Of a stretch of DNA of 34,707 bases, positions 10,003 through 17,604 are shown piece after piece. Each line of letters opens with the position of its first letter. The stretch's first letter is position 1. The stretch is taken from NCBI GenBank assembly GCA_035415725.1, contig DAOOGN010000036.1:1-34707 (forward strand), given 5' to 3'. The notes beneath the pieces were generated by a model. The model had not been told where the DNA came from, did no database searches, and worked only from the letters and a program-made list of their open reading frames with translations. This DNA is from DSWT01 sp035415725. GTDB taxonomy: Bacteria; Chloroflexota; Anaerolineae; B4-G1; SLSP01. Made by a program: the position numbers and the translations under genes.

Positions 10003-11076
10003 ATGCGAGGGAAACGTTCACTTCTCATCATTGTCATCGTTGTTGTGGATGTGCTAGTTATAGCTTACCTTTTGATAACATTGAGAAAACCAAAAGAGGA
10101 ACCTGCCGCGGTCGAAATGCCCACTCCAATTCCCTCTATCGGCATCGTAGTTTCGGCTCAGGACCCTATCCCCAGCGGTTGGCGCTTCCAAAATGGTGAT
10201 AATGCAGCGACCATACAACAGTGGCCGGCAGACACACTGCCGCCTTCTGGCTACTTAAGCTCGTTGGATCAACTCAATAATATGTACGCCGCAGAAGATA
10301 TCCCTCTCGGCACCCCGATTCTGACCAATATGTTGTCTGAGGAGGCGATTGCACCTTTCCCGCCGGGGCGTGTGGGCTATGGGTTGCCAATGGATGTCCA
10401 GGGTGGGGTAGGTTGGCATATCCGAGAAGGAGACCATGTGGATGTTCTGGCAGCGATTACGCTGGTCAACGTGGATACTGAATTCCAGAGCAAGCTGCCT
10501 AATCAGTTCCAGACTTTGCCTGCACCCAGCACCGAAACACCTGGCGTGTCCATCAGTGGAATATACGGACGTTTTGAGACTTTGCCTAACGGAGTCGCCA
10601 GTATGATTTTACCCAATGGCGATCCATATCCACAGGTGTTTGTGCAAATGACTGTACAAGATGCAATTGTATGGCATATCGGCGCGCAATACAGCGAAGA
10701 AACGGTGTCAACCTCCGAAGTTGCCGCAGCCACGCCTGAGGCCGGTACGGGGATCATGACGCAAGCGCCGGCGGCGTCGGAAGCCGTTCCCGTCCAGCCC
10801 AATACTCGCGGGGACGTCGAATTGGTTACTTTGCTGGTTACCCCCCAGGATTCTCTCGTTTTGAAGTATTTGTATGAGATCGGTGCAGATTTAGACCTGG
10901 TGGTTCGTGCGCCGAATGACGCCACCTACTGGCACACAGGCGTGGTGTGGAGTCGCTACATTTTGGAGTTCTATCAAATCCCGCAAACCGGCTCTGACTT
11001 GCCGGTCGCTCTAACTCCTCTCCGTGAGCCTCTTGAACTGACGCCGGCTCCGACCCCGGCCCCGGCCGAACAATAA
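10003..11076 (+). CDS. cpaB: CpaB/RcpC-like Flp pilus assembly protein
   Basis: Predicted Tad/Flp pilus assembly protein of 357 residues, anchored by an N-terminal TM helix (about 5-27). CpaB/RcpC proteins sit in the envelope and help assemble the secretin and pilus channel. Seen here: a SAF-like segment starting IGIVVSAQDPIPSG, then the domain closing AAEDIPLGTPILTNML, then the RcpC-like VGYGLPMDVQGGVGWHIREGDHVDVLAAI. Family members typically show (V/I)xxAxxDIPxGxxI and VSVPVDxxxxVAGxVxPGDxVDV, which match in layout. The C-terminus is a PTPAPAEQ-rich tail. The start is the ATG five bases after AGGAGG (9992-9997); an upstream GTG overlaps that SD. It converges on the pseudopilin cassette. No CpaC, CpaE or CpaF is beside it. 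Confidence 0.8.
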   Translation: MRGKRSLLIIVIVVVDVLVIAYLLITLRKPKEEPAAVEMPTPIPSIGIVVSAQDPIPSGWRFQNGDNAATIQQWPADTLPPSGYLSSLDQLNNMYAAEDIPLGTPILTNMLSEEAIAPFPPGRVGYGLPMDVQGGVGWHIREGDHVDVLAAITLVNVDTEFQSKLPNQFQTLPAPSTETPGVSISGIYGRFETLPNGVASMILPNGDPYPQVFVQMTVQDAIVWHIGAQYSEETVSTSEVAAATPEAGTGIMTQAPAASEAVPVQPNTRGDVELVTLLVTPQDSLVLKYLYEIGADLDLVVRAPNDATYWHTGVVWSRYILEFYQIPQTGSDLPVALTPLREPLELTPAPTPAPAEQ

Positions 11077-11087
11077 GACAATCCCCT

Positions 11088-11133
11088 GGTAACTGCTCAG
11101 CGCCGTTTCTGAGTCGGTGGCTGAACAGTTACC
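11088..11133. other. Stem-loop just after the CpaB-like gene
   Basis: GGTAACTGCTCAGC (11088-11101) pairs with GCTGAACAGTTACC (11120-11133) with one mismatch. It starts 11 bases past the stop and has no T-tract. It may protect the 3' end or work with the following terminator. Confidence 0.5.
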
Positions 11134-11143
11134 AATCCTGTTA

Positions 11144-11179
11144 AAAACTCCCCGCCCTTGCTCAGGGGCGGGGAGTTTT
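11144..11179. terminator. Bidirectional intrinsic terminator between converging genes
   Basis: A 14-bp stem (11144-11157 with 11166-11179) with a GC-rich core and an 8-base loop is flanked by A on one side and T on the other. It can therefore terminate the plus-strand CpaB-like gene and also read-through from the minus-strand cassette, whose last stop is at 11448. Confidence 0.8.
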
Positions 11180-11196
11180 GTGGCTCGTCTTATTTT

Positions 11197-11390
11197 GGTC
11201 TCTATTCAGGCTAGTACATCGTGGCAGAAATTTCACACCGGTTAGCCATGCGCGGAGTGGATCGCCAGATCCGCAGTTCGGGCGCGCTACGCCGGGATCT
11301 GACGATCCCTGGCAAGCATTGACCGGGGAACTATTTCTGCCACGCTGTACCAGTAAACATGGCAAAGCCATTGATTCCCTATAATAGGAT
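11197..11390. repeat. Dispersed repeat interrupted by a nested palindromic element
   Basis: 11197-11216 and 11352-11390 together reproduce the uninterrupted repeat at 34641-34707 (reverse of 7297-7363). Between them lies a roughly 135-bp near-palindrome (11217-11351), whose arms match at 24 of 31 positions (11212-11242 against 11322-11352) and contain GTGGCAGAAAT. AGTA occurs on both sides (11213-11216 and 11352-11355), a possible target duplication. It encodes nothing credible and is MITE-like. It accounts for the rest of the gene-free space 11077-11447. Confidence 0.75.
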
Positions 11391-11447
11391 GCACCATCCC
11401 CACAGTCCTGTTCACCACACTTGGCGAGGGCGGCTGCATAGTGATAG

Positions 11448-13631
11448 TTATTCAACCAGGCGCAGGAAGATGCGCTTGTATAACTCATCAAAGATGGGAT
11501 CAAGCTGCTCCGGGCGCGGCGCGTTTCGGTGAATGCCGCCGGTCAATTGGGCGACATAGTCCATAATTTCGATATCCGCCGCCGCGCCTAGCGTAATCGT
11601 GTAGATGACAATCCCGTTGTTGCGCGCCTGTCGCGCGTAGTACACCATGCAGTCTTTGGCCCGATCTTTATCCGTGTCGCCGGTGTTATGCGGCCAGTAA
11701 TCTTGGGCATAGCACACCGACGTGGTGTTAGCGAGGTCATTCGCCTCACCGTCGGTCATCAGCACCATAATGTGGGCGGCGCCCGGGCGACCGTAATGCC
11801 CGGATGTGTTGCTCAACACGTTGATCCCGCGCCTGATGGCACCGGGGATAGCCGTATTGCCGTTGGCGTGTAAACCATCCAAAGAAGCAATGACCGTATT
11901 GGTGATGACCGTTGCATTGCAGGGCGGCGTGTTTGGCTGTGACTGTGACCACCGTATGCACTGCAGCTCTTGCTGTGTAATGACGTCGGCGCTGTACGAA
12001 ACCAATCCAATCTGGTCATACTGGGGATCCATGCGCGCCACGAAGCGTTTGGCCGCTTCCACGGCACTGCGAATGGGCTGCTCGTCATCGTAAATGTCAT
12101 CGAGGTAGCGATAGTTCTGCACGGCATCCGCGGGGAAACCCGGTAGGACGCAATTCGGAGGATTGAGCCACCCCTCCCCGCCGGGATAACCGCCGAAACG
12201 CGCGTCGCAGGGGTCGCAGGCCGCCCCGGTGCGGTTATTATCGATATGCGTTGTGTCGCTCTTAACAGGGATTTGCGAACTGTCGTTGGTACTGTTTGTG
12301 GTGATAATAATGCGGTCCACATCGAAACCAGCGTCTCCGGCCCATAAATGGAGTGTATGGGTACTGTTGGCCGTCAAGCTCCCTAACGATCCCAATTTTT
12401 TCCATTTCCAGCTACCGGGACGGGCGCCATCGTACATGGGACCATTTCCAGGAAACCCGCTCGCCTCAACTGGAGTGTTACCATCCAATCCCCACATCAG
12501 CGTGCCGCCTTGCGCACGCACCCACACGTACCACGTCCCACTAGAAGGAATGGTGACATCATAATCCACACGTGGCGCTGGATAAGGCCCGCCTCTGGCG
12601 AGCACCCACGCTTCGTCATTACATATTCCCCCATTCAGAAGATCGGTCAGATTACAGTTCACCCCCGTGCCCCCAGAACCAGACGAGTGGACGTAATATG
12701 GCATGTGGGTGATGTAAGCGCCATAACTATCACGCCCCAGCGCACCGGATGCTCCCCCATCGTGAATATGCCACGAGGCGGACTGGCTGCCGTTGCGTTG
12801 CATCACCCAATAACTCATACCTAGCACGTAGGCATCCCGGTCATAAGGTACGTTGGTGCTGCTATACTCTTCGGCCTCGATGATGATATAAGTGTAGCCG
12901 CCAGAGGTATAGGGGGCGCTGCCGCTGCAATGCGCGGGAGGACCATTGGCCGGACCTTTCCATGGCAGCCGCCAGCGGTTGCCCTCGGGATAAGCGGCAC
13001 CGGTCTGCGGGGACCAACACCCGTAGCACAACGTATCAAACTCCATCGATCCAGATGTATCATACACTATCACCACATCCAGGTTGTTGATGTTCTCGGC
13101 CACGGCCCGCCCCTCTACATGCAGCGAGTCGAAACCGAATATACGCATAAAGTAAAGCGGCGAAGCCTGTTGTACGATTACTTCGATGCGATCGGCCGTG
13201 TTGCTGGCATAAACATCATCACGATAGCGCGTTGTGTTGATAACAATAACACGCTTAGCCTCTGCTGCGCCTGGTCCGGCGATATAACTCTCGGGGTAGC
13301 CGGCGTTAATTTCCACCCGCGTCTCGGCATTGCTACACTGATAGAGTAAATTATCGCCTTCATTTTGCACTTGCAAACCACAAGGGTAGCCGTTGGCTTC
13401 GAGGTACTCCAGGGCGCGCGCTTGAGCTGCTGCTTCCAACGGCAACTCACTGGCAGCGGCCAGGGCCGCTGCGTCGGCAGCCCGCCGCGCTCTGACGCGA
13501 TCAACGTAAGAAAGGCCCACATCAATGGCCAACCCCACAAAGGCTACCAATGCAAAAATGCTAAAGGCCACCAGAACCAGGCTCTGGCCTCGTTCACTGC
13601 GTGTCTTGCCCTTGAATCGTATCCGTTTCAT
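11448..13631 (-). CDS. TadG-like protein with von Willebrand A domain split by a carbohydrate-binding-like insert
   Basis: Predicted 727-residue pilus-associated surface protein, last gene of the downstream cassette. The N-terminus is TadG-like: ERGQSLVLVAFSIFALVAFVGLAIDVGLSYV (about 13-43), then the usual R.RRAADAAALAAA segment. A vWA domain starts at DVVIVYDTSGSM with MIDAS residues D191, S193 and S195. It resumes only near 513 (QPIRSAVEAAKRFVARM), with the MIDAS Thr about 593 (GNTAIPGAI) and Asp about 627 (LMTDGEAN). The roughly 310-residue insert contains a CBM6/35-like stretch (about 248-446): IIIEAEEY, WYVWVRA, WKWKKLGSL, HTLHLWAGDAGFDVDRIIIT. Many cysteines in the insert suggest disulfides. 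ATG is preceded by AGGAGG. A 219-base gap filled with repeats separates it from the upstream TadE gene. Confidence 0.85.
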   Translation of the reverse strand: MKRIRFKGKTRSERGQSLVLVAFSIFALVAFVGLAIDVGLSYVDRVRARRAADAAALAAASELPLEAAAQARALEYLEANGYPCGLQVQNEGDNLLYQCSNAETRVEINAGYPESYIAGPGAAEAKRVIVINTTRYRDDVYASNTADRIEVIVQQASPLYFMRIFGFDSLHVEGRAVAENINNLDVVIVYDTSGSMEFDTLCYGCWSPQTGAAYPEGNRWRLPWKGPANGPPAHCSGSAPYTSGGYTYIIIEAEEYSSTNVPYDRDAYVLGMSYWVMQRNGSQSASWHIHDGGASGALGRDSYGAYITHMPYYVHSSGSGGTGVNCNLTDLLNGGICNDEAWVLARGGPYPAPRVDYDVTIPSSGTWYVWVRAQGGTLMWGLDGNTPVEASGFPGNGPMYDGARPGSWKWKKLGSLGSLTANSTHTLHLWAGDAGFDVDRIIITTNSTNDSSQIPVKSDTTHIDNNRTGAACDPCDARFGGYPGGEGWLNPPNCVLPGFPADAVQNYRYLDDIYDDEQPIRSAVEAAKRFVARMDPQYDQIGLVSYSADVITQQELQCIRWSQSQPNTPPCNATVITNTVIASLDGLHANGNTAIPGAIRRGINVLSNTSGHYGRPGAAHIMVLMTDGEANDLANTTSVCYAQDYWPHNTGDTDKDRAKDCMVYYARQARNNGIVIYTITLGAAADIEIMDYVAQLTGGIHRNAPRPEQLDPIFDELYKRIFLRLVE

Positions 13632-13711
13632 TTTTTGTCCTCCTCTAACTCCTCACCACACCCTATCCGTGGTGATGACTCATATCAGTCGCGACGCAGT
13701 TTCCTGTTTTT

Positions 13712-13837
13712 CACCGCGGAGGTCGCTGAGAACGCGGAGAAAAGCTCAGCGCACTCTGCGGTCAACTCTCTTTCTGGAGCGCCAACCGCGTCACTACCTC
13801 ATATCTCACCGCGGCGCACCTGAGACCGCAGAGAGAT
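13712..13837. repeat. CACCGCGGAG/CTCTGCGGT-type palindromic repeat in the cassette
   Basis: Outer arms ACCGCGGAG and CTCTGCGGT enclose CGCTGAG/CTCAGCG. A second partial unit (CACCGCGGCGCACCTGAGACCGCAGAG) follows near 13809. Non-coding; it occupies most of the gap between the TadE and TadG genes and could form a stable hairpin in the mRNA. Confidence 0.65.
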
Positions 13838-13850
13838 ATAAAAAAGGGAC

Positions 13851-14507
13851 CTATCCCCCTTGCAGAGCATCGCGAGAGTCGCGCAATACGCGCATCACCG
13901 AATGGAAATACAGGGTTGTCGCATCGATGTTGGATGACATCCAGTGATGTGTCAGAAACGTTTCTATAACCACCAGTTCTTCAGGAATCCTGTCGTAGGA
14001 CATGTCTTCCCGGTAAGCATTGATCTCTGAAGTAGCAGACAGGCTATTGCTGACCAATTCCTCCAGTTTTTCCGCGGTGAATCTTGAATCCTCGGGGGTG
14101 ATAGGACGAAGCGCATGATCCGTCCCCATGATTGTTCCAGAGATATAAGTCGAGGTGTCGAGTAAGTTCCCCGCCGTATCAATCGAGATATGGGTAATAA
14201 TGACCCCGAGATTGGCATCTGCACCACTCAATTTCATGACCGGCACAAAGGTCCCATCCGGTTGCTCTACCATGCCACTGCTACTGACGACAAGTCCGGC
14301 CGTCGCCTCATCGGTAAAGCGGGCACGCGAAGCAAGACGTACCCCCTCACGGTTTGCCGTCGCCAGGCTCAAATAATTGTAGAGCGCGACGCCTAGCTCT
14401 GCAACACCCAGCAACAATAAGAGCAGCACTGGCAACACCAGCGTGAATTCGACGATACTCTGTCCATGATGGGCATTAAACTTCAGTCTCCAGCGCAGTT
14501 TTTTCAT
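13851..14507 (-). CDS. TadE-like pseudopilin
   Basis: 218-residue TadE-family pseudopilin. A short basic N-terminus leads to HHGQSIVEFTLVLPVLLLLLLGVAELGVALYNY: Gly15 followed by Glu at +5 (Glu20) fits a class III prepilin peptidase site (G/xxxxE), and the hydrophobic helix runs about 22-44. After it comes the family-typical ANREGVRLASR, then about 150 residues of extracytoplasmic sequence with no recognised motif. The start is the ATG six bases after AGGAGG. A longer frame upstream is ignored because it would overlap the preceding gene by over 160 bases. Its ATG overlaps the upstream stop by one base (TGATG), implying translational coupling. Confidence 0.88.
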   Translation of the reverse strand: MKKLRWRLKFNAHHGQSIVEFTLVLPVLLLLLLGVAELGVALYNYLSLATANREGVRLASRARFTDEATAGLVVSSSGMVEQPDGTFVPVMKLSGADANLGVIITHISIDTAGNLLDTSTYISGTIMGTDHALRPITPEDSRFTAEKLEELVSNSLSATSEINAYREDMSYDRIPEELVVIETFLTHHWMSSNIDATTLYFHSVMRVLRDSRDALQGG

Positions 14508-15115
14508 CACCGGCCTCCTGAACTGTGTTCTAACAACATCCCTGTATCGGCGCGAATTTCCCAATAATCCATCACCCTCGTGTTGTCTTTTTCGAGGGTG
14601 AGCTGCCACGCGGGAATACGATCCTCGCGCATCCCCAAACGTAAGACTAAAGTAGGGGTCGCCGTCGCATTCCATGCGCTCGCGCCGCCTTCACGCCACC
14701 ATGTGGTCAAAATATCCTCACTGTCGTGCTTCCAGGCTGCCGCCGACAACACTACAGGAGGATAGCGTGAAACAATATCGCGCAGGATCTGTACTTCCTC
14801 AACATGGACCCTGGCCACTAACAGACGGTTTTTCTGCGCTGAATAGACTTGAAAGGTCCAGCCGCTTTCTGCCAGAGTACGCGGTGACAGCGTTAAGGTA
14901 CACGCGACAATGGCATCATCTGCCGACCCATGCTCTGTAAGCCAGGTCCGCAAGACTGCTGCTGCCTCCGCCGCGGATTGTGGTAAGCGCGGCGGAGATG
15001 AGGTGCTTCCACTACCGGTTTGTGGTGACCCTAGCTGCCAGGCCACCAGAAGCAGTCCTGTGATCATCACGGCCAGCAGGATGAGCAGCCCATACAATTG
15101 TTTACGCCGTTTCAT
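14507..15115 (-). CDS. Single-pass membrane protein of unknown function (paralogue of 23762-24391)
   Basis: 202 residues with one N-terminal TM helix (about 8-28), a Ser/Pro/Gly-rich spacer and a predicted extracytoplasmic domain. The C-terminal part (PTLVLRLGMREDRIPAWQLTL, then YWEIRADTGMLL) ends like PepSY-type domains (I.VDA.TG.LL), but the match is short. The protein at 23762-24391 has the same size, layout and cassette position, with SGWTFQVYS / SWSFYYYS and RADTGMLL / DAETGLLF as shared points. Gene spacing (16 bases downstream of the propeller gene, one-base overlap with TadE) places it firmly in the operon. A chaperone or inhibitor role for neighbouring secreted proteins is conceivable but not supported by a motif. 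Not recognised further. Confidence 0.75.
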   Translation of the reverse strand: MKRRKQLYGLLILLAVMITGLLLVAWQLGSPQTGSGSTSSPPRLPQSAAEAAAVLRTWLTEHGSADDAIVACTLTLSPRTLAESGWTFQVYSAQKNRLLVARVHVEEVQILRDIVSRYPPVVLSAAAWKHDSEDILTTWWREGGASAWNATATPTLVLRLGMREDRIPAWQLTLEKDNTRVMDYWEIRADTGMLLEHSSGGR

Positions 15116-15131
15116 TCTTATCTCGCCATTT

Positions 15132-17567
15132 TCACTTCTTGCGCATTATCAATGGCAAATAGACCCTGGCATACGGCCAAATCAGGGCTGAAGAAGCCAC
15201 ATACGTGGTCATATTGCCACACCGGGCCTCGGGACTATCACTGTGAGATTCCAAACGATACAGCCCGGCTGTTGCTTCCAGCGGCACCTGCAGAGGTACA
15301 GGCATTTTCAACTCTTCGTCTGGAGTCGTCACGGCAACATTGTCGGCGACGTTTTGCGCGATATTTTGGCCGCTTTCGGTGCACCACCATACATCATAGA
15401 CGCCATTTCCATGATTCCATAACGTGGCGATTATCGTGCCCCCCGGAAATGGGCGGGCCTTATCCACGGTAATGAGAGGGGTCGACGGAGGCCCAGAAGT
15501 CGCGGTGAGCACGTCCGAAGCTGCCACCTGTGTATCAGGAGTATCACAAGGGTTGCCCCCGGAACTGGTGTGGGTTTCTAAACGATAGGTTCCGGTCACG
15601 TCATCGGGAACCTGGAAGGTTGCCGCATGGTCCCACGTATCGATATTCACATAGAACTCTTCTCCGATTTGCTGGGCGGGAGGATCGTCCGGGGCGTCGA
15701 CCTGGCACCACCACAGATAATAAGGCAGGGGTTGCCCGCCTCCTTCGGGATGGTTCAAATCGGCATAGGGATGGTCCACAACAACGGCGGTGATCCAATC
15801 TCTGGCCCTCACCGGGCCGGGCAAGACGGTCAGGAACGGTGTGCCGGTAAAAACCCATGTTTGGGTCAACACTGCACCGGGTTCCCCGTCGTCCCATTGC
15901 AGGTTGTCCACCGCATCCGCCCATGCAGAGACATGCGCCGTGCCCACTTGATTGCTGTACAGGGTCAATGTGACCATACCCTGCGCATCGGTGGTGGTTT
16001 GCACTTGCGCTGTGCCATAACCGTCGGGGGCAAAGCTGCCTAACGTGGTGGTAAAGATCACCGGCACGCCATTGGCACCTGTACCATCCTCCGCTTGGAC
16101 ATGCGCGGTGATCACCTGCGCACGTCCCTGCGGCAAACCACTGGTACGTTCTGTATAGCTTAAGCGCAAAAGGAGACGGGCCGGCCCGGCGACATCATAA
16201 AAGATTTGGGAACGGTTCCACTCACCCTCCCGCCACGTTTGCATATAAACAAAATGATGCGCCCATGTCTCATCGACCGCCGTCAACCCCAAGGACGGAT
16301 AGACCCGATTGTCACTGCCGGTGCCGGATTGCGGCGACTCGCCCTGCGCCCAGGTGAAGCTCTCCTCGGTCGCTGAAATGGCGTGAGTGGTCGTCAACAC
16401 GTAACCGGCGCCTTCCCGCATCTGCCAAACCAGATGGGGCATTTCCCCGGCGTCAAGCTCTACCCGGGCATTGAGATGGGTGGCATACTCGCCAGCTTCA
16501 TTATTCGTGTCATCGGTCCCGGCATAGAAGCGTGTGGACATGTTGATATACTGCATTTCCGTTTCTGTCCCTACCTCCCGTGGCTGCGACAAAAAACCCG
16601 TGCCGTTGGCGTTGGAACGCGCATACATCAGATAAAACTTTTCGCAAGGAGGGTTGCGATCTATATCGGCGCATACATTCCAGGTCAAAATGACGCGATC
16701 CCCGTGCGCCGCAATACCGGGCACGGGATAAGTTGTCTCATCCAGCGTCGTCGGACTCGGATAGCCTATAATCGAACCACATGATCCTGCTTCTGCACAG
16801 TAGCGGTAGCGTACATCGCCTCGTTGACGCGGACGCCCCAGCCCATCTGTGTAATCGCGGTGATTCTCCCAAACGATGTGAATCCGGCCATTGGAGGCCG
16901 CCAGGGACGGACGATAGGACATTTCTGTATCAGAAGAAATTCGCAAGGGCGTTTCCCACCCGCTGCCCAAATTGCGGGTGTAAAAGAGCTTGCCCTGCGC
17001 CAGGGAATGATCGCCGCGTCCATACACAATGTGGGGCAAGTTTTGGCTGTCAAGCACAATCCGCGCGTCAGAAAAGCGCAAGTTCTCTGCGCCGGCCTGC
17101 GATGTCACCCCTGTTCCCGCTGAACAGACGCCTGTCTGTAGATTGCAGGTGTAATAGGCAATGAGGCTGTTGGCCTGGACATCATCACAAGGCGCCCAAA
17201 GGGTCGTTACCAGATGCGCTATGGGACCATTGAGTGCTACATCGGCATGGACAAAACAACCGTTCCCATATCCCGCCGGCAAGGTCAGCCTCACCGGATC
17301 GCTCCACCCGTTCTGACCCGCCCACCGGAGCACCGCGGCACCACGGCTTACACAGCCGTCATTGACCTGACGCCCTTTGATCCAGACACTCGCCAACCAC
17401 TCACCGTCGGCGCTCATGACAGTGCGCGGCTCGATGTCACATACGTCAGTTGCCGCCGAGAGCCGCGCCGGCAGGTGCAGCCACGCAGCCAACACTGCCG
17501 TCGCGCCACTCAGGACCGTCACAACGATAACCGTTAGGATGAGCCACCATCGTCCATGTTTACTCAT
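15132..17567 (-). CDS. Exported beta-propeller protein with Ig-like domain, two WWC modules and VYLPLIM C-terminus
   Basis: 811 residues from the ATG at 17567, whose SD is weak; a longer frame would overlap the upstream gene. A signal/TM segment (about 6-29) is followed by a probable beta-propeller (about 40-460) with repeated blade edges such as LPHIVYGRG, RIHIVWENH, RVILTWNV and MPHLVWQMR. An invasin-type Ig-like domain (Big_1-like, about 465-575) contains VPVIFTTTLGSFAPDG and TTTDAQGMVTLTLYS. Two copies of a WWC module follow (about 580-690 and 697-797), with YLWWC or DVWWC, YRLE(T/S)H and a later Cys. The end is RVYLPLIMRKK, matching the other propeller's C-terminus. No sialidase active-site set is evident, so a binding rather than catalytic role is favoured. 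Confidence 0.78.
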   Translation of the reverse strand: MSKHGRWWLILTVIVVTVLSGATAVLAAWLHLPARLSAATDVCDIEPRTVMSADGEWLASVWIKGRQVNDGCVSRGAAVLRWAGQNGWSDPVRLTLPAGYGNGCFVHADVALNGPIAHLVTTLWAPCDDVQANSLIAYYTCNLQTGVCSAGTGVTSQAGAENLRFSDARIVLDSQNLPHIVYGRGDHSLAQGKLFYTRNLGSGWETPLRISSDTEMSYRPSLAASNGRIHIVWENHRDYTDGLGRPRQRGDVRYRYCAEAGSCGSIIGYPSPTTLDETTYPVPGIAAHGDRVILTWNVCADIDRNPPCEKFYLMYARSNANGTGFLSQPREVGTETEMQYINMSTRFYAGTDDTNNEAGEYATHLNARVELDAGEMPHLVWQMREGAGYVLTTTHAISATEESFTWAQGESPQSGTGSDNRVYPSLGLTAVDETWAHHFVYMQTWREGEWNRSQIFYDVAGPARLLLRLSYTERTSGLPQGRAQVITAHVQAEDGTGANGVPVIFTTTLGSFAPDGYGTAQVQTTTDAQGMVTLTLYSNQVGTAHVSAWADAVDNLQWDDGEPGAVLTQTWVFTGTPFLTVLPGPVRARDWITAVVVDHPYADLNHPEGGGQPLPYYLWWCQVDAPDDPPAQQIGEEFYVNIDTWDHAATFQVPDDVTGTYRLETHTSSGGNPCDTPDTQVAASDVLTATSGPPSTPLITVDKARPFPGGTIIATLWNHGNGVYDVWWCTESGQNIAQNVADNVAVTTPDEELKMPVPLQVPLEATAGLYRLESHSDSPEARCGNMTTYVASSALIWPYARVYLPLIMRKK

Positions 17568-17604
17568 TTTAGCTCGTTCTGCCCCGTGTCGGATCTGCCA
17601 TACC

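Noticed and set aside
11217..11351. Insertion sequence with transposase
   Set aside because: Only about 135 bp and almost entirely palindromic; no transposase frame, so at most a non-autonomous element.
11162..11503. 113-codon minus-strand and 68-codon plus-strand frames near 11178-11503
   Set aside because: They run through the terminator and the nested palindromic repeat; no ribosome-binding site or homology.
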